Assembly (NCBI GenBank): GCA_013215145.1
Contig: JABSRP010000012.1
Coordinates: 186,001 to 250,000 of the forward strand
Direction: 5' to 3'
DNA from: Pseudobacteriovorax sp.
GTDB taxonomy: Bacteria; Bdellovibrionota_B; Oligoflexia; Oligoflexales; Oligoflexaceae
DNA length: 64,000 bases
Numbering within the stretch: the stretch's first letter is position 1; each line of letters starts with the position of its first letter. The translations under genes and the position numbers were made by a program. The notes under the pieces were generated by a model. The model worked only from the letters and a program-made list of their open reading frames with translations, searched no databases and was not told where the DNA came from. This document shows, piece by piece, positions 26,361 through 36,552 of the stretch.

Positions 26361-26861
26361 CTAGATACGTCCCGTCAACACGAAGTCAATGGCGTAGAGT
26401 CCAGTGGTGCAGACTGGGTTGACCTCACTATCGTCTAACAGGGCAGCAACATGATAGCGTCCCCATTCGGCGAAGCGAAATTTAGCCGCGACCTCGTCGA
26501 GATCAGCCTTTCCTAGTTGACAGTCGATGGAAGCATCCTCCAGGGAGTAAGCGACGGATTGGGTAAGCTCTGCAAAACCCAGTTCGTCGGCAATAACTAG
26601 AGCTTCGTAATTACAGACATTACCATCTTGAACGAAAGTCGCATCCAGCTTTGCTGCATTTCGTGCGTTGTTGGTAATCAGTCCGGTAAAGTTCACGTCA
26701 AATTCGTTAAAGTTATCGGGTCGAGTGGTCTGCTCTGTATTAGTACAAATAAAACCATTAGAGTCCCACTGCCATGTGGCATTCGGAAGCTCTAGTTCGG
26801 CACCATTGAGGGCTGCCGCTGACAATAAAATACTGGTAGACAAAAGAGCTTTAGAAATCAT
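26361..26861 (-). CDS. Small secreted four-Cys protein (paralogue 1)
   Basis: About 166 residues with signal peptide (MISKALLSTSILLSAAALNGA). Four Cys in contexts FICTNT, NVCNYEA, IDCQLGK and PVCTTGLYAIDF. The gene at 52200 has the same order: VKCEAFG, TTCVYEG, SDCSAGK, SICGPN, and similar starts (LELPN / LELPG followed by W) and ends (AIDFVLTGRI / GFDFVYVGEI). So they are paralogues of a family I cannot name. GGAGAA six bases before the ATG at 26861. It trails the second NIS synthetase gene by 45 bases and may be in the siderophore operon. Confidence 0.75.
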   Translation of the reverse strand: MISKALLSTSILLSAAALNGAELELPNATWQWDSNGFICTNTEQTTRPDNFNEFDVNFTGLITNNARNAAKLDATFVQDGNVCNYEALVIADELGFAELTQSVAYSLEDASIDCQLGKADLDEVAAKFRFAEWGRYHVAALLDDSEVNPVCTTGLYAIDFVLTGRI

Positions 26862-26906
26862 AACTGTTCTCCAAAATTTAGTGTAAATTGCATACATGTA
26901 TAGAAC

Positions 26907-29288
26907 CTAATTTCTATACATGGCAATAGGATTCGAAATCATACCTTGCATCTGTAGCTTTTCCACAGGTTCATCTAAATCAATCATCTGCCTGTGGTTT
27001 TGTATTTGAAGTCGATTTAAGCAAGATAGCTTAAAGCGTTCTGTAAAGAGGTCATAGGTTTTAAATTTTTCCTTTAAATGAGGATGATCATCTTGATAGG
27101 ATTTTATAAATATTGCGACTTCGGCCCAAAATTTGTGGGCACTGAAGTCAGCCTTTGACTCTAGAATTTCGGCCATAAAACGAAAAAAATCATCAAAAAT
27201 ATCGATAAAAATAGACAGAAGTTTAACATCTTCGGGAACCTCGACGAACATGCGCCTAAGATTTTCTGGGAGTTCCACCTCTTTGGATAAGACTGCTGCT
27301 TCTTCAGTAATATCTTTTAGTAGCATTTTGATAGGGATCTCATCTTCTAATACGAGAATAATATTTTCCCCGTGAGGCATAAAGACGAGATCGTACTCAT
27401 AAAAACAATGCAGCAAAGGTCCTAAATAGGCAGCAAAGTAGGATTGCAGCCATTCCGTAGTAGATAAGCCAGAGGCAGCAATCAATTCTACTAGGAATGA
27501 TTGATCGTTATCATCGATATGGAGCAGGGCTGCCATAGTCATCACCCTTTGATGATCCTTGGCAACGCTCATAGGGCTCTCTCTCCAGAGGCTTGCCAGC
27601 ATTTTATTATAGTCGTTATGAGGGCCAAATTCTTCAAAATAGGGGTTCACGTAACTGGCTGAGGCAATCTCACCAAGCATCCGGAACCCAGATTTTTTGA
27701 TGTAAGGGTCTTTGTATAATACCTCAGCTAACCAATTAGCCATAACTGGAGCCGTCCCTAAGTAATACAAAGGCAAGCCTCTCATAAAACCCATATTTAA
27801 AATAGAAAGGGCTGATTTGGTGTAGAATTTTTGCGGATTGCTGACATTATACATCGTCCTCACAGACTGTTGAGCTAGGTACTCGTCAGGACTGTATCCG
27901 AGACAAATCAGATCACCGGAAGCAATTTCCGAAGCAAAGACTGTGGCTAACTTGTTAAACCATTGCCAAGGATGGATGGGTATAAAGATATAATCAGACG
28001 GATCCGAGCCCTGACTCTCGATGACATCATGAAAGGTTTTGATAGTTTCATCATCAAGTTCCTGAGCAATCAATTTTTCATAGGGTAGGTCGTCTGTAGC
28101 GGCATATACGGCTTTTTTCTTATGTCCAGCAAGCCACATCATGGCAAAGGTATTGCCAACCTCAGGCGCAAACGCTCGATAATCGCCCGCATCAAAGCCT
28201 ATCCTTCCATTGTTAGCCACAAAGCATGGGTGACCTTCTGTCATCGACTGTTCGATAGTCTGAAAGTCCGCTTCTCGAGCTAAGTAGGTAGCATTGGGAT
28301 TCCCTTTTTGCATCTTGAATACCGAGCCATTGAGCGTACTCATAATCTCCTCGAGGTAGTTAGGTAACTGCTCATCTGAGATCTTGAGCTGGGCTCGAAA
28401 TTCTTTGATAAAGGCGATAATATCTAGATCCTCTCCCGTTGTCTTCTTAATGCTGTCTTTATCGATTAGGAGATGATCAAGGGGGAGGTTTTTGGCTAAA
28501 AATGTATAGGCAACGGCATCGTTTGCTGAGACCATATACTCATTCCAGGAATCCTGTTTACTGCCGATAAGTTTAGGTTCTAGTAATCTCTCATGGGAAA
28601 ATTCGCATATTGCCTTGCGTATCAGATGCTGATTCGCCCGTTGCCACCTGTCTTTTTCTAAATGTATGACAGACTGCTTTGGTGAGACCGCATTATCGAC
28701 TGAATTCATATAGCACCTATTTTCTAAAGTTTTAGCGATTCTTGTTTTAATAAAAGTTTCTTTTTCTATGTATAGAAGTCTCGCGGTCTTGTTGGATAAC
28801 TCGATGATCCGGTCTGCCTGAAAGCCAAGTCTTTCGCAAAGTGTAATCATTTTTTTATTACGAATATCCGGCTCGACAATAATCCGATTCACATCACTAT
28901 GGCTAAATAAGAAATCTAAAATAGAGTTTAAAAGAATTGTCGTGAAATTTTTTATCGACTTTGCACCAGGTGGTGCCACGATAAGATGGAGGCCAAGATC
29001 TCCCGATTTGTAATCGTAAAGCTCTTTGATCTCATCAAAGTTGGGATCATAGCGTTCTAAAATAAAAACAGGATGGCTCGAGATCTCACCGACAAAAACC
29101 GAATAGTTTTTACGACGGAGCAAAGAATGATACTCTTCCCTTACTTTATCCAGCGTAGCTCCCTGGAGCCCCCAGAAAATTGCGTAGTCTCGATTCACCC
29201 AGTTATGCAAAAAAACACTGTCAATGCTATTATCGTAGGGACGAATTGTCAGTGAATGTTGACTGAGATCTAGCTCACTTGAATTCAT
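26907..29288 (-). CDS. Acetyltransferase-NIS siderophore synthetase fusion (second copy)
   Basis: About 793 residues. Residues about 12-175 form an IucB/AlcB-type GNAT (FWGLQGA, GDLGLHLIVAP, RIIVEPDIRNKKM). Then comes an IucA/IucC-type NIS synthetase with GHPCFVANNGRIGF, PIHPWQW, QQSVRTMYN and PHGENIIL, and an FhuF-like C-terminal domain ending in a Leu/Asn-rich CLNRLQIQNHRQM. NIS enzymes join citrate or other carboxylates to hydroxamate amines using ATP. The start at 29288 is taken from the GGAAG site; the longer 29324 start overlaps the previous gene. Last biosynthetic gene of the operon. Confidence 0.88.
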   Translation of the reverse strand: MNSSELDLSQHSLTIRPYDNSIDSVFLHNWVNRDYAIFWGLQGATLDKVREEYHSLLRRKNYSVFVGEISSHPVFILERYDPNFDEIKELYDYKSGDLGLHLIVAPPGAKSIKNFTTILLNSILDFLFSHSDVNRIIVEPDIRNKKMITLCERLGFQADRIIELSNKTARLLYIEKETFIKTRIAKTLENRCYMNSVDNAVSPKQSVIHLEKDRWQRANQHLIRKAICEFSHERLLEPKLIGSKQDSWNEYMVSANDAVAYTFLAKNLPLDHLLIDKDSIKKTTGEDLDIIAFIKEFRAQLKISDEQLPNYLEEIMSTLNGSVFKMQKGNPNATYLAREADFQTIEQSMTEGHPCFVANNGRIGFDAGDYRAFAPEVGNTFAMMWLAGHKKKAVYAATDDLPYEKLIAQELDDETIKTFHDVIESQGSDPSDYIFIPIHPWQWFNKLATVFASEIASGDLICLGYSPDEYLAQQSVRTMYNVSNPQKFYTKSALSILNMGFMRGLPLYYLGTAPVMANWLAEVLYKDPYIKKSGFRMLGEIASASYVNPYFEEFGPHNDYNKMLASLWRESPMSVAKDHQRVMTMAALLHIDDNDQSFLVELIAASGLSTTEWLQSYFAAYLGPLLHCFYEYDLVFMPHGENIILVLEDEIPIKMLLKDITEEAAVLSKEVELPENLRRMFVEVPEDVKLLSIFIDIFDDFFRFMAEILESKADFSAHKFWAEVAIFIKSYQDDHPHLKEKFKTYDLFTERFKLSCLNRLQIQNHRQMIDLDEPVEKLQMQGMISNPIAMYRN

Positions 29289-29310
29289 CTTAATGCTTCC
29301 ATTCCATTCA

Positions 29311-30435
29311 TTAGTTCGTATCAAAGGCTAATCTCTGGCTCTTTTGCTTCTTTCGTAAACGCTTCTGCCGCGCCTGCCGCCTGGTAAACCAAAGGTAGAT
29401 ACCTGATATGGAGAGAACTAGAGGTGTGATTCCCACGAGGCTCCATAGAATTTTAGAAATTAAGCCACCAAAGTTTCCAAAATGGAGGCGTCGAAAGGAA
29501 TCTGTAAGTAAAGATAAGAACGACATCTCACGGATATCCCATTTATCTTTGAAAGCTCCCGTTTCGGGATTGAAATTGATTCCACTGGCATAATTACTGG
29601 TAAATAGTCCCACATCAGGAACCTTGCCATAAAGAGTGATGGACATATCAGGTTCGTAAGGCAAAACAAAATAGGTGGTCTCGAATCCGTCTATGTGCTC
29701 ACTACCGGAGTTGACGATAGTATCTAAGGATAAATCTTGGCTATGCATTGGTTGATCAAACACATGGGCTTCATGATCATGGGAGTGCTCGAAGATATCG
29801 TGCACGATCATCTCGATATTAAAGTAGACACCAGTCATACCAACTACCAAAAGTACTGGAGACGCGAATATACCCACCATCTTATGTAGATCGCTAAAGG
29901 CCACAGCGAGCCGCTTGTTGAGACGTAGAGTAAACAGATTCTTCCAAAATCGCCGATGCAATATGATTCCCGTGACACCCAAAATACAGAGCAGTATACC
30001 TACTATCAGCGTGATCACAATTCCTGCGCCGTGAAGTAGCAGCTGGTAATGGAGCTCTAATAACCAGTCGGTAAGATCACTCGATAATAGGGTTGGCGTC
30101 CCTAAAAATTCGCCAGAGTATGGATTGACCTGTAATCTATACCATTCTGCTGTTTTTTTCTTAATCAGGTACATAGAGTCAGGACGCTCACCGTCGTCAA
30201 AGACCTCCCAGCTAGCCAGGAGAAAGTCTGGAAACTTAGATTGAGCCCTGGCGCTCATCTCATCTAAGGTGATTCGCGATCCTGGTGTTTCTTGAATACT
30301 GTATTTCTCAGGCATCAAAAACTGATCGATTTCAATCTTAAACACAAGAATACTGCCAGTGACGCAGATCACGATGAGTGGTAAAAATGCGATCAATGCG
30401 AGTTTTGAATGCACGCGAAAAGCCGAAAACTTCAT
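29311..30435 (-). CDS. PepSY-associated membrane protein (siderophore reductase/uptake type)
   Basis: 374 residues with four membrane helices (about 10-32, 130-165, 190-215, 328-350) and PepSY-type regions. Conserved features are FRVHSKLALIAFLPL at the start, LHYQLLLHGAG, SDLHKMVGIFASPVLL and RRLHFGNFGG, with His pairs in the helices suitable for heme. An insert rich in His (EHSHDHEAH) faces the periplasm. Proteins of this family (PiuB/FoxB-like) release iron from siderophores at the inner membrane. It lies between the receptor and second NIS gene, all close spaced. Confidence 0.85.
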   Translation of the reverse strand: MKFSAFRVHSKLALIAFLPLIVICVTGSILVFKIEIDQFLMPEKYSIQETPGSRITLDEMSARAQSKFPDFLLASWEVFDDGERPDSMYLIKKKTAEWYRLQVNPYSGEFLGTPTLLSSDLTDWLLELHYQLLLHGAGIVITLIVGILLCILGVTGIILHRRFWKNLFTLRLNKRLAVAFSDLHKMVGIFASPVLLVVGMTGVYFNIEMIVHDIFEHSHDHEAHVFDQPMHSQDLSLDTIVNSGSEHIDGFETTYFVLPYEPDMSITLYGKVPDVGLFTSNYASGINFNPETGAFKDKWDIREMSFLSLLTDSFRRLHFGNFGGLISKILWSLVGITPLVLSISGIYLWFTRRQARQKRLRKKQKSQRLAFDTN

Positions 30436-30528
30436 GACTCTGTACCTTAAAAAACTGGGGATAGGTTTTTGCTATAACTCTATCCCATTGACGTTGGCTT
30501 GCCTTTTAGTTAAAGGCCTTATCTTTCT

Positions 30529-32730
30529 CTAAAACGAATACCTAAGATTGGATGTGATGGTTCGTCTTTGAGCATAAAAACAATCCCCTCGTGAAAGGCA
30601 TGTTGATGACACGGTCTCGTCCTCGGCGTTGTTGACGTTAACGCTGACATCGAACTGTCCGATTTGATACCCGGCCATGAGATCAATCATGTCATAAGGT
30701 TCTGTTTCAAATGGGGCAGCAAGAATACTGCCATCAGGACCAGTGACGGGTTGAGAGAGTCCGTTTGAGGTGCGGTTGATAAAGCGATACCCCGCACCCA
30801 CGCGAAAACCCTTGCCTAAGGTCTGTGGCCAGTAACTTGTCCAGATGGAGTACATCTCTTTTGGGGTAGAAGATAATGCTGCCCCGAGCTCAAAGGGGTT
30901 GGTGGTTTCGGTAATTTCAGAGTTGTTTGTTGAGTAATTGGCATACACATCTACATGTGTAAACTCTAACTGCGCCTCGACTTCTATGCCGTTGATCTCC
31001 ACCTCTCCTGTTTGGACTAACCCACCAGGATCGACGACACTGGGGTCTAGAGCAGAGTCTAAGGGTAGCGGGCCTGTTCGATTTTCCTCTCGGATTTCAT
31101 GATAATTGGCAGTGATGAGATGCTTTGATCCCGTAGGCTGAAATTTGATACCGTATTCTGTTTGCTCACCTCGTTTAGGCTTTAAGACCTCTCCGAAGGC
31201 ATCTTTTCCAATCACTGGGTCAAAGGACTGACCGTAGCTGACATAGCTAGAGAATCCGTTTTCAAAAACATACATCAGTGCCAACCGACTCGTGGTCTCG
31301 GAGTCAGTCGCTTCATCGTCACCATCAACTTTTGAAGCGGTTTGATCAAAGCGTAGCGATCCCGTGGCAATCCAACCATCGCCGAAATAAAGTGTATCCT
31401 GGAGGTAGAGACCTTCCTGAGTGAGCGTCGTTGCAGGATTATCAATTATCTCAATAGGGTCAGGAATTTCGCCGTAGGTAGGGTTGAAGATATTAAACTG
31501 CCCTCCAGTTCCAACTCCATTATCATCATCAATGGTGGCTCTTTGAACGTCGAGTCCTACCACTAGTTTGTGATCGATAGGACCGGTTGAGAAAAATCCT
31601 CGTACGCGACTATCTGCGGTCAAGGCATTGGCGGAAGCTCTGCTCTCATAGCTTAGGCGATTGATTGTTTCACCATCTGGATTAAGGACCGGAGGCCAAC
31701 CGTACATGGTTCTGTAGTTTACTTCGCTCTCCGAGTATCTGGCTGCTGCAGCTACAAGCCAGTCATCATTGATGGTATGATCGATAAGGGTGGTCAATGC
31801 CCTTTGGTTTGCATTGTATCGATCCCAGCCCGGCTCGCTTACAAACCGTTCGCTTGGGAACTGCCCATTTGGGGAGTCGATTGCGGATCCTTGTAAAGGA
31901 AAGAACTGGACGCTACTTCCCGTCTCGGTTCTTTGGCCATTGACTAGTAGGGTTATACTGGTGTCATCAGTCGGCTCCCAGGTAATGGAAGGAGTGATTT
32001 GGTAATTATTGTCTTTGACAAAGTCCGTCTGTGAATCGCTTTCTCTGACTTGTCCCAGGACGCGGTAGCTGAGGTTAGCAGCTGTCGTAATACCACCTAG
32101 ATCGACGGAAAGCTGCTGCCTATTATAAGTGCCAGACTGCAACCACACCTCGTTTTTATGATTGGGCTGTGGAATCTTACTCACCATATTTACCACCCCA
32201 CCGGTAGTGCCTGCTCCATAAAGCACAGCGTTGGGACCCTTGAGGATTTCAATCTGCTGAAGATTGTAGGGGACTGGTCGAGTATTGTTATAGTTGCCGA
32301 ATAACAAACGCAATCCATCTAAATACTGGACAGGTTCTACCCCACGGATCGTAGACCAATCCCCTCTGGTGTCGTTTCCAAAGGGGCCATTGTAGACACC
32401 TGAGACGTAACCTAGGGCTGATTGAATGGTCTCGGCGCCGATCATCTGCATCCTTTTTTCCGTCAGAATAGAAACGGACATGGGAGACTCTAGCACCGGA
32501 GCACCGTCTTTGGTTCCAGCAACGTCGTCAAACTGATTCAGCTTGTTTCCCTGGATGGTAATTTTTTCGATACTCTTCGTGTCATCTGACGCATTCTCGA
32601 TAGCTATCTCTTCCGTTTGACTGTCCTCTTGAGCTAACAGTGTTGCGCTGAGCATGGTTGATAGACTTAGACTCAAGTAGCTTAGCTTTTTACGAGACAT
32701 AAATGTCTCAGATTGATGCAAATGATTCAT
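30529..32730 (-). CDS. TonB-dependent siderophore receptor
   Basis: 733 residues. Signal peptide, then plug domain: ESPMSVSILTEKRMQMIGAETIQSALG, GDWSTIRGV, QQIEILKGPNAVLYGAGTTGGVVN, followed by a 22-strand barrel ending AQRRTITSNLRYSF (terminal Phe). The layout and length fit FhuA/FoxA/RhtA-type siderophore receptors (TIGR01783). TAAGGAG lies before the ATG. Within the operon it is the outer-membrane importer for the siderophore made by the neighbours. A CLSRGDCF loop near the end is typical of the FhuA group. Confidence 0.92.
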   Translation of the reverse strand: MNHLHQSETFMSRKKLSYLSLSLSTMLSATLLAQEDSQTEEIAIENASDDTKSIEKITIQGNKLNQFDDVAGTKDGAPVLESPMSVSILTEKRMQMIGAETIQSALGYVSGVYNGPFGNDTRGDWSTIRGVEPVQYLDGLRLLFGNYNNTRPVPYNLQQIEILKGPNAVLYGAGTTGGVVNMVSKIPQPNHKNEVWLQSGTYNRQQLSVDLGGITTAANLSYRVLGQVRESDSQTDFVKDNNYQITPSITWEPTDDTSITLLVNGQRTETGSSVQFFPLQGSAIDSPNGQFPSERFVSEPGWDRYNANQRALTTLIDHTINDDWLVAAAARYSESEVNYRTMYGWPPVLNPDGETINRLSYESRASANALTADSRVRGFFSTGPIDHKLVVGLDVQRATIDDDNGVGTGGQFNIFNPTYGEIPDPIEIIDNPATTLTQEGLYLQDTLYFGDGWIATGSLRFDQTASKVDGDDEATDSETTSRLALMYVFENGFSSYVSYGQSFDPVIGKDAFGEVLKPKRGEQTEYGIKFQPTGSKHLITANYHEIREENRTGPLPLDSALDPSVVDPGGLVQTGEVEINGIEVEAQLEFTHVDVYANYSTNNSEITETTNPFELGAALSSTPKEMYSIWTSYWPQTLGKGFRVGAGYRFINRTSNGLSQPVTGPDGSILAAPFETEPYDMIDLMAGYQIGQFDVSVNVNNAEDETVSSTCLSRGDCFYAQRRTITSNLRYSF

Positions 32731-32787
32731 ATTCTCTCCTTATTTAGGCTTATTTCTCAGTATCTTTGGATCAGTTTCGCACTAGGG

Positions 32788-35286
32788 CTAGATCATAAAA
32801 TTGTTTGTTTCAATTTGTCTTTTAAGGCCCGTGCTTAAAATCTCCTTGTTTGCTTTGGTGTCGATGTTACGAAACTTGGCTATGGGGTTCTTCAATGTAC
32901 CCTGAAACTCAAGACTACCGGCGATGTCATCGAGTTGGACCATCTGCTGATTGTTTTTCAGCTGTAAACGATTAAGGCACTGTCGACGAAAGGACTTGGT
33001 AAACAGGTCAAAGCGTTTAAATTTATGTTCGAGATGAGGATGCTCACTTTGGTAATCGTGTACACTTTCAGCAACAGTCTGCCAAAATTCGTCTCTTGCT
33101 ATGATTTCGTTCTTATCCAGAATCTGGGCCATATAACGAAAAAACCCTGCGAACAAATCGGCAAGTATCCATAAGATGATGACATCATCGTCGAAAGTCC
33201 CTTTGATTCGTGCGACCGAATCGGGGACCATAACAGTAGGATCAAAGAGGCAAACCTCCTCACCAATCTCTTTGAGAAACACCCTCTCAACCAAGCCGTC
33301 TTCACAGGAAAGGATGATGTTTTCCCCATGAGGCATAAATACTAGGCTATGCTGATAGAAACAGTGAAGAATAGGCTGAAGAAATGCCGTCATATAGCTC
33401 TCTAGCCATCGTTTTGGTGATGCGTTGGAGGTCTCAATTAGTTTGGGTAAGAGTGTATCACCCTCAGGTCCCTCATATAGTAGTGCAGCCATGGTCATCA
33501 GCTGTGCATGCGGCGAAGACTTGGCGACCGGGCTCTCGCGCCATAGAGCGGCTAGCATCTTGTTGTGTATGCCTGTTTTATCAATATTGCCAAAGAGGTA
33601 AGGGCTCTTAAAGCCAACGGATGCAATCTCGCGAAGTGGGCAGAACTCGCGGTCCTGCAAATAGGAATCATTTGTAACGATGTCATAGACCCAGTCATTG
33701 ATGGCAGGAGTCACTGCCATATATTCTGCTGATAGCCCTCTTACAAAGCCCATATTTAGGATCGAAAGGGCAAATTTCATGTAATGGCGACGTTGCTGGC
33801 TGGTGTTAAATAAAGTTCGGATGGATTGCTGCGCCGCATATAGATCCTGACTTTCGCCCAGATAAACCAGTCTGTTTTGGGCGATATCGCTCGCAAATAC
33901 CGTTCGTATCTTCTCTTCCCACTGCCAAGGATGAACGGGAATCAAAGTATAGTCATTGAGATCAAGTCTTATACTTTTCATTTTGAAACGGAACTCGGCT
34001 AAAAGTGTGAGATCGAACTCGTCATTCAGTAGTTGAGCATAGTCGGTTGCCCGCGAGTGGGCGAAACTGGTAAATTCATTGTGTCCTGCGAGCCATACGA
34101 CGTTAATGGGACAGGCTGTTTCTGGAGCGTATTTTAGATAGTCACTTTGGCTAAATCCAATCCTACCATTATTGGCGGCGAATGAGGGATGACCCTCCAT
34201 CATATGATGTTCTAAGGTCTGAAAGTCGGCCTTTATCAGGTCATCGGAATCTAGATGCTTGTGACAGTGCTTATAGTAACTACTTATGAGTGTACTGCTA
34301 ATCTCTTCCAAATATACGGGTAGGATGCTTTTACTCAGACCTAGGGTTTCCTGAAATTCAACGATCCACCTAACGGCGTCCAGGTCAGTTGATTTTCGAT
34401 TTTCGAATCTATGGATAGAATCTAACGCAATGTCCCAGTGATCTAATTCTAAGATCTTAGCTTTGAAGCGATAGAACCCATGTTGCTGTGTCGACTCTGA
34501 TTTCATGGGGATATCGATACGATAGGTCCCGATTCCGTCCTCAGTAGATTCGAGTTTGGGTTGGATGATGAGCTCATGGGAAAACTCGGTCAAAAATTTG
34601 CGAATAAGCTTGCGGTTAACGAGCGACCAGATTTCCCTACTAGCAAATGCCAGTTCCCCCGGTTTGAAAGAATCTGAGCTCAACTGCTTGGAGTAGGCTT
34701 GGTATGCCTGCTGAAATGCGGTACGCTCACAAAATCCTAGGTAAGCCTGCTTAGGCCCAATAGATATTTGCTTGAGATGCTGAAAACCAACTTTACGATT
34801 AAGCTTATGGATCTTATGATTTCTAACGTCGGGCTCAACAACGATACGTTTCGCGTTTTCGTGCTCGAATATAAATGACATAATGCAATGAAACACTGCC
34901 AGAGTAAAATCTTTTTGTGGCGCTTTTTCAGGAGGAGCGATCAAGATATGCATTCCAAGATCACCCTCCAATACCTCGTAGTGCTTGCCAACAGCATCAG
35001 ACTCCGGAGAGTAGCACTCGAGGATAAAAGCTGGCTTGTTCTTGTGAAAGCCAATATAGGGCTTGGTATGATCCGAGTTTACCAATGACTTATAAAAACT
35101 AGCGACCTCTTCGATCGGTTTTCCAATAAGCCCCCAAAAGCTAGCATAGTCTTTCTGGACCCATGGATAAAAAATCTTAACATCTGAGTCGACATCCATG
35201 GGCCGTAGAGACAGCTCGCCTAATCTTGGATGGTGAAGGCAGAAATACTCTTTGTTATATTGCATGGTTTTGACTGTCCTTTTCAA
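32788..35286 (-). CDS. Acetyltransferase-NIS siderophore synthetase fusion (first copy)
   Basis: About 825-832 residues, same architecture as the gene at 26907: GNAT (FWGLIGK, GDLGMHILIAP, RIVVEPDVRNHKI), NIS synthetase (GHPSFAANNGRIGF, PVHPWQW, QQSIRTLFN, PHGENIIL) and FhuF-like end (CLNRLQLKNNQQM). The two copies are clearly homologous but diverged, so each may add a different arm of the siderophore. AAGGA is present for both the TTG at 35286 and the ATG at 35265; I cannot decide. Spacing to the MFS gene upstream is 18 bases. Confidence 0.9.
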   Translation of the reverse strand: MKRTVKTMQYNKEYFCLHHPRLGELSLRPMDVDSDVKIFYPWVQKDYASFWGLIGKPIEEVASFYKSLVNSDHTKPYIGFHKNKPAFILECYSPESDAVGKHYEVLEGDLGMHILIAPPEKAPQKDFTLAVFHCIMSFIFEHENAKRIVVEPDVRNHKIHKLNRKVGFQHLKQISIGPKQAYLGFCERTAFQQAYQAYSKQLSSDSFKPGELAFASREIWSLVNRKLIRKFLTEFSHELIIQPKLESTEDGIGTYRIDIPMKSESTQQHGFYRFKAKILELDHWDIALDSIHRFENRKSTDLDAVRWIVEFQETLGLSKSILPVYLEEISSTLISSYYKHCHKHLDSDDLIKADFQTLEHHMMEGHPSFAANNGRIGFSQSDYLKYAPETACPINVVWLAGHNEFTSFAHSRATDYAQLLNDEFDLTLLAEFRFKMKSIRLDLNDYTLIPVHPWQWEEKIRTVFASDIAQNRLVYLGESQDLYAAQQSIRTLFNTSQQRRHYMKFALSILNMGFVRGLSAEYMAVTPAINDWVYDIVTNDSYLQDREFCPLREIASVGFKSPYLFGNIDKTGIHNKMLAALWRESPVAKSSPHAQLMTMAALLYEGPEGDTLLPKLIETSNASPKRWLESYMTAFLQPILHCFYQHSLVFMPHGENIILSCEDGLVERVFLKEIGEEVCLFDPTVMVPDSVARIKGTFDDDVIILWILADLFAGFFRYMAQILDKNEIIARDEFWQTVAESVHDYQSEHPHLEHKFKRFDLFTKSFRRQCLNRLQLKNNQQMVQLDDIAGSLEFQGTLKNPIAKFRNIDTKANKEILSTGLKRQIETNNFMI

Positions 35287-35304
35287 ATCGAGCTATCCTT
35301 ACGA

Positions 35305-36552
35305 TTAAGAAATCATAGTGTCTTGTTTTGCCGTCATAATCCTGGCTGGAGTTTCTGCATCTTGGTCGACCTTGGTGAACCAATAAAACAGAATGCCTGA
35401 AAGGATGTAGCCAGCTAGAGCAATATAGAATATCTGAATTAGTTCGAGATTTTCCACTAAGTGTCCCACAGCAAGAGATGCGATTAAAACTCCGATATTC
35501 TGAAACAAGTGGAGCTTGCTAAAATCGTGACCATAGGAGTCTTTTCGGCTAAATTGAAACATGAGGACCTCAAGTTTCACAGCAATTTGAAACATGCCAA
35601 CGCCGTATATACAGCGCCCAATTAAGACGATGGCTACCTGTTCGGTGGATTGTAGGAACAGTCCGATCACACTTACCAAAAACGCTAACATGATGCTTCT
35701 ATTTATCGTTTCGTGATCTGCTCGATAATGATTGTATATAAGGCCTGCTAATGCCATCCAACCAGGAATGGAAAACACAAGACCAGAGAAAATGGCGTTA
35801 TCGATGTCTGAAATAGCTTCCCAATACAACGTGAAAAATGGGCGAATGAGAAACAAACTTAAGTAAAAGATCAGGGAAATAAAGCAAATTCTTAAGATTT
35901 GAGTATGTGAGGTGTTGAAAAAGACGTCATAGGCCCATCGCATAGGTTGGAAACCTGAGGTATGGCTTACGGTAACCACCTCGGAGTCGTCTGGATGGAA
36001 AGGAAAGCGATACTGTTTGATGAGGTACAAACAAATGATTACTTGAATCGCATCCCCTGCTGCCATGATGAGGAAAAAATCATTGGTGGTAAAATGCTCA
36101 AGAATATAGCCTCCGATGAGAGCTCCACCAATTCCTCCAAAGTGCATCAAGACTGAGAACAAGCCCACCATACCTAGGTGTTTATCTTTTTCTTCAAGTC
36201 TCATTACGAAGGGATAAATCAATAGGTAGCTTGCCTTAAATACCAGCATCAATTGGGAGTAAACCCAAAATTCGACGAGATTTGTAGCAAAATAGCAGGC
36301 AATCCCGAGCACCATAGAGACTAGCTGAGTCATCACCCAAAGGTGAGTTTCATGAACCCGCTTTGCCACTTTCGCCCAAATCGGGAAAGTGATCATAACA
36401 GTAAAACAGCAGGCTGCGATATAATAGCCGACATGGGAGGCGTCATCCATCGTAAAGCGTTCGCTAAAGAACATGGGATAAAATGGTAGAATCATCGTAT
36501 CGCAGATAACAGAGATAACTGTCAGAAGAATAAGAGACGTTTTTAAACTCAT
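35305..36552 (-). CDS. MFS transporter, probable siderophore exporter
   Basis: 415 residues with about 12 hydrophobic helices; MFS features include LPFYPMFFSERF at helix 1 and a central cytoplasmic loop near 190-210 (RFPFHPDDSEV). It overlaps the preceding monooxygenase gene by 4 bases (ATGA), so it is in the biosynthesis operon. Position suggests export of the finished siderophore, as for AlcS/IucE-type pumps; substrate is inferred. Confidence 0.85.
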   Translation of the reverse strand: MSLKTSLILLTVISVICDTMILPFYPMFFSERFTMDDASHVGYYIAACCFTVMITFPIWAKVAKRVHETHLWVMTQLVSMVLGIACYFATNLVEFWVYSQLMLVFKASYLLIYPFVMRLEEKDKHLGMVGLFSVLMHFGGIGGALIGGYILEHFTTNDFFLIMAAGDAIQVIICLYLIKQYRFPFHPDDSEVVTVSHTSGFQPMRWAYDVFFNTSHTQILRICFISLIFYLSLFLIRPFFTLYWEAISDIDNAIFSGLVFSIPGWMALAGLIYNHYRADHETINRSIMLAFLVSVIGLFLQSTEQVAIVLIGRCIYGVGMFQIAVKLEVLMFQFSRKDSYGHDFSKLHLFQNIGVLIASLAVGHLVENLELIQIFYIALAGYILSGILFYWFTKVDQDAETPARIMTAKQDTMIS